Shown here in pieces: positions 7,093 through 16,249 of a stretch of 24,778 bases of DNA (position 1 is the stretch's first letter; the number at the start of each line of letters is the position of its first letter). Location of the stretch: the IMG/VR virus record IMGVR_UViG_3300020176_000089, positions 1 through 24,778 of that record. One strand, 5' to 3'. The translations under genes were made by a program, and so were the position numbers. The notes under the pieces were generated by a model that worked only from the letters and a program-made list of their open reading frames with translations, was not told the origin of the DNA and did not search any database. The DNA comes from a virus.

Positions 7093-10000
7093 TGGCTGTA
7101 ACAGATAGACCGTTATTTAGAGCCAATGGCGGCCAAATAGCACAAAACATTGACGAAAGCCCTTTTGCCACCACGCTCAGACAAAGTCAGACGACGGCCT
7201 TTCAACAACCTTCGTTTTTAAACAGTAATCCGCAGTATATCGGGCAAGGCCCACAGCTAGGTCAGGGAGGCCCAGACATATCAAACCGAGCGATTGGCGG
7301 GACAATCCAGCAGCAGATGCAGCAGATGCAGCAGAACCCTTTGGAAACTTACAAGGGTTATCTGGGTAACAAGTACATCGGACCCATGCAACAGGAACAA
7401 ATGCAAAAAGTCGACGAGTTTGTTGATTTAGTTCATCGTGCCGAGCAATCTCAGTTCGGTGGTGGGCCTTTGCAAGAGGCTCCAATGGGAGCCGGTGGAC
7501 CTATGATGCAACAACCGGACGTCATGCCTCGCTTGACTCATTCCATAGCTGAAATTAGTAACCGGACCCCGGGACCGGCTTTACTCGCAGATGGCGGTTC
7601 GGCAAACAAAAGCGACTTTCCCGATCTCAGCGGCGACGGCAAGATCACACAAAAAGACATTCTGATGGGCCGTGGCGTGATTGCCAAGCAAGAAGGCGGC
7701 CCGATCATGCCACAAGAAGCTGCTGGGCAAGTGCAAGTAGCCTCAGAAGCTGAAGGTCAGCAGGTTGGTCTTGATTACGTTGCCCAAACACTTGGTGGTA
7801 TCGACCAAGCCGAAGATATAGAAAGCATGATCAATGCCATACGTGGCAACGACATGCCGATCGAAGCACGGCGCACGGAACTGGCTGAGTTTGTAGGTCA
7901 AGACGACGCTATGGCCACGCCAGAGGCTGTTTTGGCTATGGTCCAGCCTGCGATTATGATGACCGAAGAAGGTGCCTTGAACAGTGGTATTGGCGATCTG
8001 ATGCGGGACATGACACAAGACGTGGACATGGCGACAGACGCTGGCGCTCCAACCGATATGGGTCAGGGCATAGGCGCTTTGATGATGGCCGGCGCTCCAA
8101 TGGAAGAGGCTCCGCAACAATTTGCGGCAGGCGGTGGTGTCCAAAAGCCCGTGCAAAAGTTTGCAGCGGCGGGTGCCGTTTACGATCCGTTTGATCCCAC
8201 ACCCTCTATAGACGCTCGCATTGCGACAATAGACCAAGTTGCTCCGTTGGGAGATTATTTGGGTGACGAGCGATTGATGGGCGCTCTTTTTCGTGAATCT
8301 TTACAACCTGCAGAAGTAGAAAGCGCAGAAGACGCGGCGGCTCGTTATGAGGCGTTGATGACAAAAGCTGCCGATCTGGGTGGTGCAGACGAAGCTCGTA
8401 AACAACAAATGGCACTGGACTTAGCGGCAGCAGGTTTCCAATTCGCCTCGGGACGAGATGCCCAAGGACGTAATATCGCAGGTCAGCCTTTTCTAGCGCA
8501 GTTGGGCGCAGCGGCTGCACCGTTTGCACAACGACAGGGCGAACGGCTTGCCAAACAACGTGAAACAGAACGTGCGATAAAGTTAGCAGCTATAAAGGAA
8601 GGTATTGGCACTGAAACCCGAGCCAAATCGGCGGCAGAGGCTCGTCGAGCCCAATCAATCGATTCTATCTTGGGCGCAGCAGCGCGTCGGCAGGATACGG
8701 CTTTCAAAGGAAAGCTATCTAAAGCGCAGATGGGCGCGGCTGCAGATACGTTGATGGCTGGTTACGGTTTCAACTTGTTCATGCAAAATGACCGGCAACA
8801 GTTTGAAACCGACACCAACGAGCAGTTGAACCGTATTAAACAAGAACAAATGACTTTGCAGGAAGAATTCAACACCGCTGCAAGAGATCAAAACGAAGAC
8901 ATTGCAAACCGTGCTCGTTTAAAGATGCAGGAGAACGCGATCGAGTTAGCGAATCTAGGTTTCGACCAAGACATGTCGAAAATCGCGCAAAATTTCCAAA
9001 ATACACAAGATCTTGCGCGACTAAACAACGAGCTAGGGATCGCTAGAGATCAGGCTCAAGGCGAAATCAACGCTGCGCTGCAAGAATCCCGGTTGCAGGT
9101 CACTCGTGACCAAAACGAGGCAATGAACCAATATCGTAACCAACTTCTGTCTCTGGACGAAGAGCGGTTTGATCTTGAAACCAAGATCGCAGAAGACACT
9201 TTAGCTCGTAAGCCAAGCACGGATGCTACCGGCTTGTTTGGCACCGGAGAATCAGAACAAGACCGCCTCAACGCGATCGACGAGCAGTATAAGGTGTTGC
9301 GAAACGAGGCCATGCAACAAGGCTTAAACATCGCAGCCTACGACCAACAACTCAACAGTTACCTTAATTTAAGAAAAGACGCACGGGCTCAGAACCAAGC
9401 GTTATTGGCAAATCAACAAGCGTTATTTGACGCCGCTGTAGCAACACAAGGCGGCTTACCGTATGGCACCGCTGCCGAGCAACAAACCCTTCTGGGCAGC
9501 CCCGACCTTATTAGGCAATATGCACAGGGCGTAACAATACCGGGCTTTGATCAAGCTTTGACTAACGTTTACGGACGGCAAAGTCTTGACGTTTCTGGTC
9601 GCCCAATGGCGGTTGTACCTCTACCTCCATCACTGCGTAGTGCGCTGCAAGCCCGTAAAGAGATGGGCATCGCGATACCGTCTCTACAAGGCTTCGCTCA
9701 AGGTGGACCGGTACAGCAACAGTTACCCGGCGGAGCTTTTGACCCAATTACCGGGCGCTTAGTTGTGCCGGGAGCGGGTCGTGAGGCAGCGCCCACGGCC
9801 AGCGGACAACGGTCGTTCCCGCCGCGTATCACGCAAGACATAGAGGACATCACGCTTGCAACAGGCGGCCGGGAGGCTATCGGCAGCAGGTTTGGTACAG
9901 TTGCAAACTTAGCCGGTAATATCATTTTCGGTATTGAACCCGGTATTGCACGGGACACTAAACAAGCACAAAAAGCGGTTGAAACGTTGAGCACCGTTGC

Positions 10001-10340
10001 TACGACCACTTTGATGGCCGCGATACCCGGCAAAGACAATGTGGAACTTCAACGAATGTTGAAGAATTTACAGGTTCCTGCAGGCGGTTTCTCTTTGCAA
10101 GACGAAGAAGCTCTGGACTATTTCAAAATAGCGCGTCAGACAATGGATCTCGGTATTGAAAACCAAACCGACTTGCTGGAAAACGCAAATCTAAACCGAC
10201 GTGAAATTGCAAAGGTGCAAGAAGATTTAGCGCAAATGAACGCCATCAAGGCCGAATACGACAACGTGATTCAAGCGTACGAAAACAAATTGAAGCCGTC
10301 CGAGGAAGTCTTTGATGAACTCGATAAGTTTTTTAAATAA
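7092..10340 (+). CDS. Very large internal virion-type protein with EF-hand-like loop and long coiled coil
   Basis: A 1082-aa protein. The first 170 residues are Gln/Met/Gly-rich. Residues 178-189 (DLSGDGKITQKD) match an EF-hand or dockerin calcium loop, with Asp178, Ser180, Asp182, Gly183, Ile185 and Asp189 at ligand positions 1, 3, 5, 6, 8 and 12. Residues about 200-350 are acidic and helical. About 480-715 is a long charged helical region, probably coiled coil, and the C-terminal 60 residues (about 1020-1082) are again helical and charged. Gly-rich linkers occur near 345 and 870. No lytic transglycosylase or other enzyme motif is seen. TAATG junctions couple it on both sides. Size and position resemble the large ejection proteins of podoviruses, but homology is not shown. 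Confidence 0.6.
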   Translation: MAVTDRPLFRANGGQIAQNIDESPFATTLRQSQTTAFQQPSFLNSNPQYIGQGPQLGQGGPDISNRAIGGTIQQQMQQMQQNPLETYKGYLGNKYIGPMQQEQMQKVDEFVDLVHRAEQSQFGGGPLQEAPMGAGGPMMQQPDVMPRLTHSIAEISNRTPGPALLADGGSANKSDFPDLSGDGKITQKDILMGRGVIAKQEGGPIMPQEAAGQVQVASEAEGQQVGLDYVAQTLGGIDQAEDIESMINAIRGNDMPIEARRTELAEFVGQDDAMATPEAVLAMVQPAIMMTEEGALNSGIGDLMRDMTQDVDMATDAGAPTDMGQGIGALMMAGAPMEEAPQQFAAGGGVQKPVQKFAAAGAVYDPFDPTPSIDARIATIDQVAPLGDYLGDERLMGALFRESLQPAEVESAEDAAARYEALMTKAADLGGADEARKQQMALDLAAAGFQFASGRDAQGRNIAGQPFLAQLGAAAAPFAQRQGERLAKQRETERAIKLAAIKEGIGTETRAKSAAEARRAQSIDSILGAAARRQDTAFKGKLSKAQMGAAADTLMAGYGFNLFMQNDRQQFETDTNEQLNRIKQEQMTLQEEFNTAARDQNEDIANRARLKMQENAIELANLGFDQDMSKIAQNFQNTQDLARLNNELGIARDQAQGEINAALQESRLQVTRDQNEAMNQYRNQLLSLDEERFDLETKIAEDTLARKPSTDATGLFGTGESEQDRLNAIDEQYKVLRNEAMQQGLNIAAYDQQLNSYLNLRKDARAQNQALLANQQALFDAAVATQGGLPYGTAAEQQTLLGSPDLIRQYAQGVTIPGFDQALTNVYGRQSLDVSGRPMAVVPLPPSLRSALQARKEMGIAIPSLQGFAQGGPVQQQLPGGAFDPITGRLVVPGAGREAAPTASGQRSFPPRITQDIEDITLATGGREAIGSRFGTVANLAGNIIFGIEPGIARDTKQAQKAVETLSTVATTTLMAAIPGKDNVELQRMLKNLQVPAGGFSLQDEEALDYFKIARQTMDLGIENQTDLLENANLNRREIAKVQEDLAQMNAIKAEYDNVIQAYENKLKPSEEVFDELDKFFK
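7308..7334 (+). repeat. CAGCAGATG short tandem repeat
   Basis: CAGCAGATG occurs twice in tandem (7311-7319, 7320-7328), flanked by more CAG units, encoding alternating Gln and Met. This is a small in-frame microsatellite in the Gln-rich N-terminus of the 1082-aa protein. Confidence 0.8.
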
Positions 10341-13300
10341 TGCCGATTCCTAGCACTTATCTACCGTCGACCGTCATCCAGCAAACCCGCGCTGGTTTAG
10401 ACAAAGAAGAAGAGGCTTTGGATGCGGCGCGACAAAAGTTGCAACAGCCGCTCGATTTTGATTTTTCGGGCGCTTACGAAATGTTGCGCGAAAAAGGCTT
10501 TGACGAAAGAACCGCAATGGACACGATTGCGAAGAAACTCGGTGAGAAAAACAATTTTGACGTGCAGGCTGCACGGAAAGCCGGGTTTACAAATGAAGTC
10601 ATTGTCGCCAAGTTGATAGGGAGAGACCCGGATGATTTGGTGGCTAGTCCCGGATACACGCTCGCAGAAGGATTCGGACGTGGTGCGGTTTCTGGTTTGC
10701 CTGCCGGTGCCGCCGGATACGCCGCTGCAACTGGTTTGGCTGCGTTAGGTGTCGCATCTGCTCCTGTCTTATTAGGCGGCGGCTTGCTTACCGCACTTGT
10801 AGTTGGTGCAACAGGTGCCGGAGAGGTTTTAGAAGACGTTGTTTTTGATGAACGCGAGTTACTTCCCTCTGAAAGACCTTTTGGGGTTGCAGGCGAAACA
10901 TTGGGTGCCGTTGCCTCTTTGAGCCCGACTACACAAGTTGGTTTGAAAGCCATACCGGACGCCGTCGATTTTGGATCAAAACGTTTAATGGCTCGTTTAC
11001 AGGCGCAGAGAGAGGCTGCTCTAAAGGTAGATCCTACAAGTGCTGTTGGAACCAAGGGTACTGGACAAATAGCTAGACGGCAGTTTTTAGAAGACGTGGT
11101 TAGCGGTGTTGGAAAAAGAGCACGGGAGGCAGGGCCTACCAAATTTGCTGCTCAAGAGTTGTTTTTGAGTGTCGTCCCGGCAGCAGCAGAAGGTTTCGCG
11201 GAAGCATATTATCCCGGTGATGACGAAGTGCGTTTAATTGCAGGTCTAGTAGGTTCGATTGTCCCCACACCCGGTGTAGGTTTAGTGGCTGAGGCTGCAC
11301 GGCCAGCGGCCGGCGTGATTGCAACTGATATTGACGAAAAAGGATTCAAAGGTTCTGCTGCAAACTTGTTTGGCTTACGAGATCGCGGTGATCGACTCCG
11401 ACGTCAAAAAGCCGCAGAGTTCATCGCTCGGGCGTATGAAACGTCTGGTGGCAAGCCCATAGAATTTGCAGACGAATTAGACCGTTTACGGGCCGCAGAT
11501 CCAGATTTCGCAAAATCTGTTACACCGGGACAACTAACCAACAACCCATTTTTCCTACTGCAAGAAGCTATTACTAGAAAAAACAACCCCATCTTGTCTG
11601 AGCAGACAAAAAGAGCGGGCGAAGACGCGTCTCGCAAAGTGTCTGAAATTATTGAAAATTTGAAAGACGTAGAAACTCAAGAAGCTTTGCAAGAAGCGGG
11701 AAGACTTGAAACGAAACTTTTTAGCACTCAACTGCAAAACCTTATCGATCAAGCCATGCTGAAGGCAGCTAACGCCGCAGAAAAAGCCGGTGCGGTGCGT
11801 CAAGGCGATCTGACTAGTGTGGACGTAAGTAAACAGCAGGGAGCGATTCTCAAAGACGCTGCTGTGCAAGCGATGAATGAGGCAAAAGAGGTACGTCGTA
11901 AGTTATACGCCGCCGTAGACAAACGCATGGTCATCGACACTACGCCGATTTTGCAGGCGTATCGACAACTTTCTGCGGACTTTTTACTGACTGCAGCAGG
12001 GGATTTAAAAGGCGATCTAGTTAAAGATTTGCAAAACTACGGTCTAGATCTAGGTGGCGACGTATTCGACAACATCGTGACAGAGGCTGGCAAACGCAAA
12101 AAGACGTTGAACAACCGCCTAAACACTATCGGCGCGACCTTCCAAAGGACCGCACAAAACGATCCAGAAGCATTCAGCGAGTTTGATTTATTAGTAGACA
12201 CGTTGGGTGGTCCTCAAAAACGTGGCTACGAAGCACGTTTAGATAAAGTCCTTGTTGGCTTTGGTAAAAAGGCAGACGAAGAAGGGGCTCTTGGCACAGA
12301 GTTACCGCAACGAGTACGCGCAAACGTCTTGAAGTTAGCACAAACGTCGAAAGAAGTAGAATCTGTGCAGCGCAACATTAAGACCATCGAAGACGATCTG
12401 AGCAAAATTTCTTTGTCTGATTTCGTGCAAGATGAAGCAGTGCCTCAAACGCTTGGTGAAATACTTGCTTTCCGCAATAAAATCCGACAAGCAAAAAGAA
12501 CTGCGGAAAAAGGTTTTATCGAGGGCCCGACAACGGCTCAACTGGCTGTTTTGGACAACGGTGTAAATGTTGCGATTCAACAACGAATCAACGACGGGCT
12601 GGCTGCCGGTAGAGACGCAAACTTAGAGGCTCTAGGCACGGCAGAAAGATACGCCAACGCATACAACCGGGTTTTCAATCAAACTTTTGCGGGGGAACTG
12701 GGGCGCACTAAAGCTGCAGGCGCAGATGTCATCGATCCAGAGACGGCTTTGGATCGTTTGTTCTTGGGCATGGACGGCACGCAAGCCAAACGCGTAGAAG
12801 ACATGCTGACTGCCATGCGGTTTGAGGGCGTGCAAGATGAGGACTTATTGGGATCTGTCACCGGCGCTATGGACGCTTTTCTACGTGACAAACTCGCACG
12901 TATTGCTACCCCGAGCAGCCGCGTGAACCCTATCACAGGAGAGCGAGAGGAGTTTCTACAACTCACTCAGAAACAACTAGATAGTTTTAAAAACCAATAC
13001 AAAAACACCATATTGGCCATAGACCCAAACGGTGCCCTGCTAGACGATCTATCTGACGTTTCCCGCGCTCAAACAGCTTTAGAGGCTGCATTTGATACCG
13101 CCAGTGATCGTGCAAAAACTAGGGCAAATGAAGCTAATTTGGGGTCGTTTTTAGAGGCAGAAAGCGCCGAAAAAGTTGTGACCAACATATTGATAGGCGA
13201 TTTTCCAGAGCAACGACTTGGTCAAATAGCAAAAGACATCAATCGAGCTTCGGGAAACGACGCCTACAAAGACTCGTTGCGCCGGGGTTTGTTTTCCACG

Positions 13301-14146
13301 GTTCTCGGGTCAGTGATCTCCAAAACCAGAGGGCCTTCTACACGCGACGGAAAAGCCGTGGTTGATTTCCGTAAACTTTACGATGTCTTGTACGACACAC
13401 AAAAAACTAAAGACGTCCACGGTTTTGGCAATTTCAAAGAGGGCGGCGTGCCTTTAGCTAAAGTTCTTGAGAACGCTGGAGTTTTGCCCGAGGCAGAGGC
13501 GAAGTCGCTGAAAGAGTTTTTGCAGCGCGGTAAAAACCTACAAGAGGCTCTGAGCGAGGGCGCAGACAACTTCATCGATTACAAAGACACCGATGCCATG
13601 AAAGACTTTGTAGCACGTTTCGGTGGCGCACAAGCGGTGTCAGAAGTCGCGAAGATGCTGGGCCTCAGTCCCACAATCCAAACCACAGGTGCAGGTGCCA
13701 AGCTTGCTCAAAACCAATTTTTGGGTCTTCCCCAAATGGCGTTCAAAGAAGTTTTAATAGACGTTTCCAAACCCGGTGGGGCTTCTGCTTTGGCTAAGGC
13801 GCTACGTGCTGGAGCAACTGAAAACGAACAAATAGCCGGTATAAGCCGCGTTTATGGTTATGTGGCATCTCGATTGTTAGGATCGCCCAGTTACTATTCC
13901 TCCGTTGCCGTACGACCAGTAGAGGAATCTGCACCAGACCCCACTCCCGCAGCCCCCGTGGCACCCCCGATCGCTGGGCCAGCACCTGCTGCTATGACAC
14001 CCCAGACGCCACCAGCAGCGGCACGACCGCCAGCGGCCCCCGATCCGACGATCAGACAACGTTACGCAGCGTTGTATCCAAACGATCCAGTGTCTTCACT
14101 GATCGAGCAACAGGGCATAGCCGGCTTACCACAAGCCCCTAGATAA
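10340..14146 (+). CDS. Giant internal virion/ejection-type protein (last gene of late operon)
   Basis: A 1268-aa protein, the longest in the window and close in size to T7 gp16 (about 1300 aa). A helical N-terminus (1-100) is followed by a Gly/Ala/Val/Leu-rich hydrophobic region at about 111-160, long enough for one or two membrane-inserting helices. Most of 340-1190 is charged and helical. A Pro/Ala-rich linker (about 1197-1236) leads to a short conserved-looking tail with RQRYAALYPNDPVSSLIEQQ (1239-1258), which may be a docking segment. I see no transglycosylase motif of the kind found in T7 gp16. The start overlaps the previous stop (TAATG). The stop overlaps the end of the opposing helicase gene by 8 bp, and a terminator follows. 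Confidence 0.6.
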   Translation: MPIPSTYLPSTVIQQTRAGLDKEEEALDAARQKLQQPLDFDFSGAYEMLREKGFDERTAMDTIAKKLGEKNNFDVQAARKAGFTNEVIVAKLIGRDPDDLVASPGYTLAEGFGRGAVSGLPAGAAGYAAATGLAALGVASAPVLLGGGLLTALVVGATGAGEVLEDVVFDERELLPSERPFGVAGETLGAVASLSPTTQVGLKAIPDAVDFGSKRLMARLQAQREAALKVDPTSAVGTKGTGQIARRQFLEDVVSGVGKRAREAGPTKFAAQELFLSVVPAAAEGFAEAYYPGDDEVRLIAGLVGSIVPTPGVGLVAEAARPAAGVIATDIDEKGFKGSAANLFGLRDRGDRLRRQKAAEFIARAYETSGGKPIEFADELDRLRAADPDFAKSVTPGQLTNNPFFLLQEAITRKNNPILSEQTKRAGEDASRKVSEIIENLKDVETQEALQEAGRLETKLFSTQLQNLIDQAMLKAANAAEKAGAVRQGDLTSVDVSKQQGAILKDAAVQAMNEAKEVRRKLYAAVDKRMVIDTTPILQAYRQLSADFLLTAAGDLKGDLVKDLQNYGLDLGGDVFDNIVTEAGKRKKTLNNRLNTIGATFQRTAQNDPEAFSEFDLLVDTLGGPQKRGYEARLDKVLVGFGKKADEEGALGTELPQRVRANVLKLAQTSKEVESVQRNIKTIEDDLSKISLSDFVQDEAVPQTLGEILAFRNKIRQAKRTAEKGFIEGPTTAQLAVLDNGVNVAIQQRINDGLAAGRDANLEALGTAERYANAYNRVFNQTFAGELGRTKAAGADVIDPETALDRLFLGMDGTQAKRVEDMLTAMRFEGVQDEDLLGSVTGAMDAFLRDKLARIATPSSRVNPITGEREEFLQLTQKQLDSFKNQYKNTILAIDPNGALLDDLSDVSRAQTALEAAFDTASDRAKTRANEANLGSFLEAESAEKVVTNILIGDFPEQRLGQIAKDINRASGNDAYKDSLRRGLFSTVLGSVISKTRGPSTRDGKAVVDFRKLYDVLYDTQKTKDVHGFGNFKEGGVPLAKVLENAGVLPEAEAKSLKEFLQRGKNLQEALSEGADNFIDYKDTDAMKDFVARFGGAQAVSEVAKMLGLSPTIQTTGAGAKLAQNQFLGLPQMAFKEVLIDVSKPGGASALAKALRAGATENEQIAGISRVYGYVASRLLGSPSYYSSVAVRPVEESAPDPTPAAPVAPPIAGPAPAAMTPQTPPAAARPPAAPDPTIRQRYAALYPNDPVSSLIEQQGIAGLPQAPR

Positions 14147-15584
14147 GCCAGCTACGCGCTTCCTCGCCCAGCACTTGTTGGGCGAGGTTTATCTTGCCTT
14201 TCAACGCTTGAATTATCTTTTCGTCTACAGTCTTGGGGCTGACCAGATCCACATACAACACATGATGTTCCTGCCCGATCCGGTGTGCGCGGTCTTCTGA
14301 CTGCAGCCGGATCTCAAGGTCGTACGAATTGTTGTAATACAGCACGTTAGTCGCGGCAGTAAGGGTCAGTCCATAGCCCCCGGTGCGTGGGTTCGCCACA
14401 AAGAAACGCGCCTCACTGTCCGGCTCTTGAAACTTGGCTACAATGTCGGCTCGCTCTTCAGCAGGCGTGGCACCGTAGAAAGTGACCACGGAACTTGGGC
14501 CATACGTGTCTTTGAGTGTTTGCTCTATCGCCTGTATGTCGTAAACGTAAGATGCCCAGATAATTACCTTGCCCATCATCTCGCTGATCACTTCGAGCAT
14601 TTCGTTCATGCGGTTGCTTGGCAGCGCCTGTATCTCACCGTCGTCAGTGCGTAGGTGGCCACAACAGATCTCTTGCAGACGCATGATTTGTGTGAGCACG
14701 CTCTGGGTTGTGGATAACTCCCCTTGGTCCAACATCGCCAGCGCGTATTGACGCATTTGCTCGTAGGCTTGCTTTTGTTCTTTTGTAAGCTCAACAGACC
14801 GCTGGGTGTAAATCTTATCTGGCAGATCAAGGCAGTCCTCTTTCAGCACACGGTGGCTAAAGCGTTCGAGCCGTTCGTTGAGTTCTTCAAGATTCCGATA
14901 CCCAACGATTTGTTGGAAGCTACGTGCGCCAAACTTGCGTTGCTGTAGTTGTGCGTAGCGACCTTGAAAGGCGTAGTAACTGTCAAAGCCTAGCTCTTTC
15001 GAGCCGAGAAACCCGCACTGTGAAAACAAATCCATAGGATTCTTTGTAATGGGTGATCCTGTCAGAATGCGTCGGTACTTGGCTTTCTTGCCCAACCCAA
15101 TAATGTTCTTGGTGCGTTGCGCTGCACGGTTCTTGATCGACGTGCTTTCGTCCACGACCACAAAGCTGTCCGGGTTGTAATCCAAAAATTTACTCGCCAC
15201 GTCTTTGCCCTTCTTTGTAGACAGGGCTTCCGTGTTCATTACAAAGATTCGAAGAATCCCCGAGGCTTTGCGCACGGCCACGTCCCGTAACTCCGCTTTG
15301 AACTTCTGTGTCATGTTCGGCTGCCACAGCACAACCTTACGCTCTATGCGGTCAGGCAGGTGCTGCGGGATTTCTTTGTTTACCCAGTTTGCGTACACGC
15401 CTTTTGGTGCGATGATCAGAGCGGCTTCTACCTGTCCGGCTTCATACAGCGCAGCTAGGGTGTCAATTGCCACCTTTGTTTTACCTGTGCCCATCTCCAT
15501 GAATAGGGCGTAGGCGTTGCGCTCCCACGATTTGTCGAAGGCTATTTTCTGGTGTTCGTAAGGCTCAGTTTTAAATTCGTACAT
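14139..15584 (-). CDS. SNF2-family superfamily 2 helicase/ATPase
   Basis: A 481-aa DNA-dependent ATPase with two RecA-like domains and little else. Visible motifs are MGTGKT (31-36, Walker A), APKGVYANW (59-67, motif Ia), VVVDEST (142-148, Walker B with DEST in place of DEAH), LTGSPIT (174-180, motif III), GGYGLTLTAATNVLYY (402-417, motif V) and HRIGQ (434-438, motif VI with the arginine finger). HRIGQ is characteristic of SNF2 proteins. No chromatin-binding or nuclease domain is attached, as usual for phage members, which may remodel protein-DNA complexes during replication or recombination. The upstream region is A-rich without a strong ribosome site. It is convergent with the late operon and divergent from the replication operon, so it is probably expressed early. 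Confidence 0.9.
   Translation of the reverse strand: MYEFKTEPYEHQKIAFDKSWERNAYALFMEMGTGKTKVAIDTLAALYEAGQVEAALIIAPKGVYANWVNKEIPQHLPDRIERKVVLWQPNMTQKFKAELRDVAVRKASGILRIFVMNTEALSTKKGKDVASKFLDYNPDSFVVVDESTSIKNRAAQRTKNIIGLGKKAKYRRILTGSPITKNPMDLFSQCGFLGSKELGFDSYYAFQGRYAQLQQRKFGARSFQQIVGYRNLEELNERLERFSHRVLKEDCLDLPDKIYTQRSVELTKEQKQAYEQMRQYALAMLDQGELSTTQSVLTQIMRLQEICCGHLRTDDGEIQALPSNRMNEMLEVISEMMGKVIIWASYVYDIQAIEQTLKDTYGPSSVVTFYGATPAEERADIVAKFQEPDSEARFFVANPRTGGYGLTLTAATNVLYYNNSYDLEIRLQSEDRAHRIGQEHHVLYVDLVSPKTVDEKIIQALKGKINLAQQVLGEEARSWLI
14162..14195 (+). terminator. Rightward intrinsic terminator of the late operon
   Basis: A perfect 9-bp GC-rich stem, CCTCGCCCA (14162-14170) with TGGGCGAGG (14179-14187), encloses an 8-base loop and is followed by TTTATCTT on the + strand. 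It starts 16 bases after the stop of the last late gene. The opposite strand has no T-tract after the stem, so it should act only rightward. The whole structure is inside the coding region for the C-terminus of the opposing helicase. Confidence 0.75.
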
Positions 15585-15686
15585 TTGATTTCTTTTTCGT
15601 TGACATAAAGGACAATATAAGATTAACCTGCGTTTGGGAAGTGTCGAAAGGCGCTTAATTCACTAAACACGACCGAGGACAACGAA
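15585..15686. promoter_or_regulatory. Divergent intergenic region, probable promoters
   Basis: This is the only gap between the leftward helicase gene and the rightward replication operon, so both transcripts probably begin here. A perfect TTGACA is at 15600-15605 on the + strand. The best AT-rich -10 candidate (TATAAG, 15616-15621) is only 10 bases away, so a standard sigma-70 promoter is not demonstrated. On the - strand, TATATT at 15619-15614 is a possible -10 box with a poor -35. A GAGG ribosome site precedes the start at 15687. AGGACAATAT at 15609-15618 resembles a sequence upstream of the ribbon-helix-helix gene near 22939. Confidence 0.45.
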
Positions 15687-16247
15687 ATGGGTCTACTAGA
15701 CGAAATGGAGGGTGACAGCAATAGCTCACTTGAAGTTCCCAACGATTCTGGACTTGGCGCGGTTGCAAAACTAGCGCAAAAAATTATCGCGCAGGAGCAA
15801 CACGTCAAACAACTAGAACTTGAACTAAAAGGTGCGAAAGCAACACTGTTGAAGATGACAGATGAAGATCTGCCGTCTGCAATGCAGGAACTCAACCTTT
15901 CTACGTTCAGTTTGCACGACGGGTCCAAAGTCACCATAAAGCCAACTTACGGCGCACGCATCAGTAAGGACAACGAGGACAAAGCCTTTGAATGGCTACG
16001 TGCTCGTAACGAGGGTGATCTAATCAAGAACACCATCACCTGCCGGTTCAACAAAGAACAGGACAATGAAGCGTCTGCGTTGTTTCACGACCTTGAAGAG
16101 CGTCAGCTTCAGCCAGAACGCAAAGCGGAAATCCACAGCGCAACTCTACGCAGTTGGGCTAAGGGCCGCATTGAAGAAGGCAAAGAGATTGACATGGAGC
16201 TTTTCGGAGTTTGGGTTGGCCAACGTGCAGAAATCAAGAGAGGTTGA
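15687..16247 (+). CDS. Conserved phage protein of unknown function, first gene of replication operon
   Basis: A 186-aa protein. Residues about 20-55 form a charged helix (AKLAQKIIAQEQHVKQLELE) that looks like a coiled coil. The C-terminal two thirds contain DGSKVTIKPTYGARISKDN (about 78-96), AFEWLRARNEGDLIKN (about 101-116) and a final LFGVWVGQRAEIKR. I recall similar proteins directly upstream of the putative ssDNA-binding protein in marine phages, but know of no experimental function. A GAGG ribosome site lies about nine bases before the ATG, and the stop is two bases before the next start. The context suggests a DNA replication or recombination accessory, for example a partner of the next product. 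Confidence 0.75.
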   Translation: MGLLDEMEGDSNSSLEVPNDSGLGAVAKLAQKIIAQEQHVKQLELELKGAKATLLKMTDEDLPSAMQELNLSTFSLHDGSKVTIKPTYGARISKDNEDKAFEWLRARNEGDLIKNTITCRFNKEQDNEASALFHDLEERQLQPERKAEIHSATLRSWAKGRIEEGKEIDMELFGVWVGQRAEIKRG

Positions 16248-16249
16248 TA

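Noticed and set aside
10474-11142. 222-aa - strand frame
   Set aside because: It is antisense to the giant virion gene and its Ala/Pro/Ser-rich composition mirrors the opposite strand's codons.
15600-15621. Textbook sigma-70 promoter from TTGACA
   Set aside because: The -35 is perfect, but the only good -10 is 10 bases away; at 16-17 bases the hexamers match poorly. The region is kept only as a general regulatory gap.
16211-16249. Earlier start for the putative ssDNA-binding protein
   Set aside because: It lies inside the preceding gene; the ATG at 16250 has a good ribosome site and the usual short spacing.
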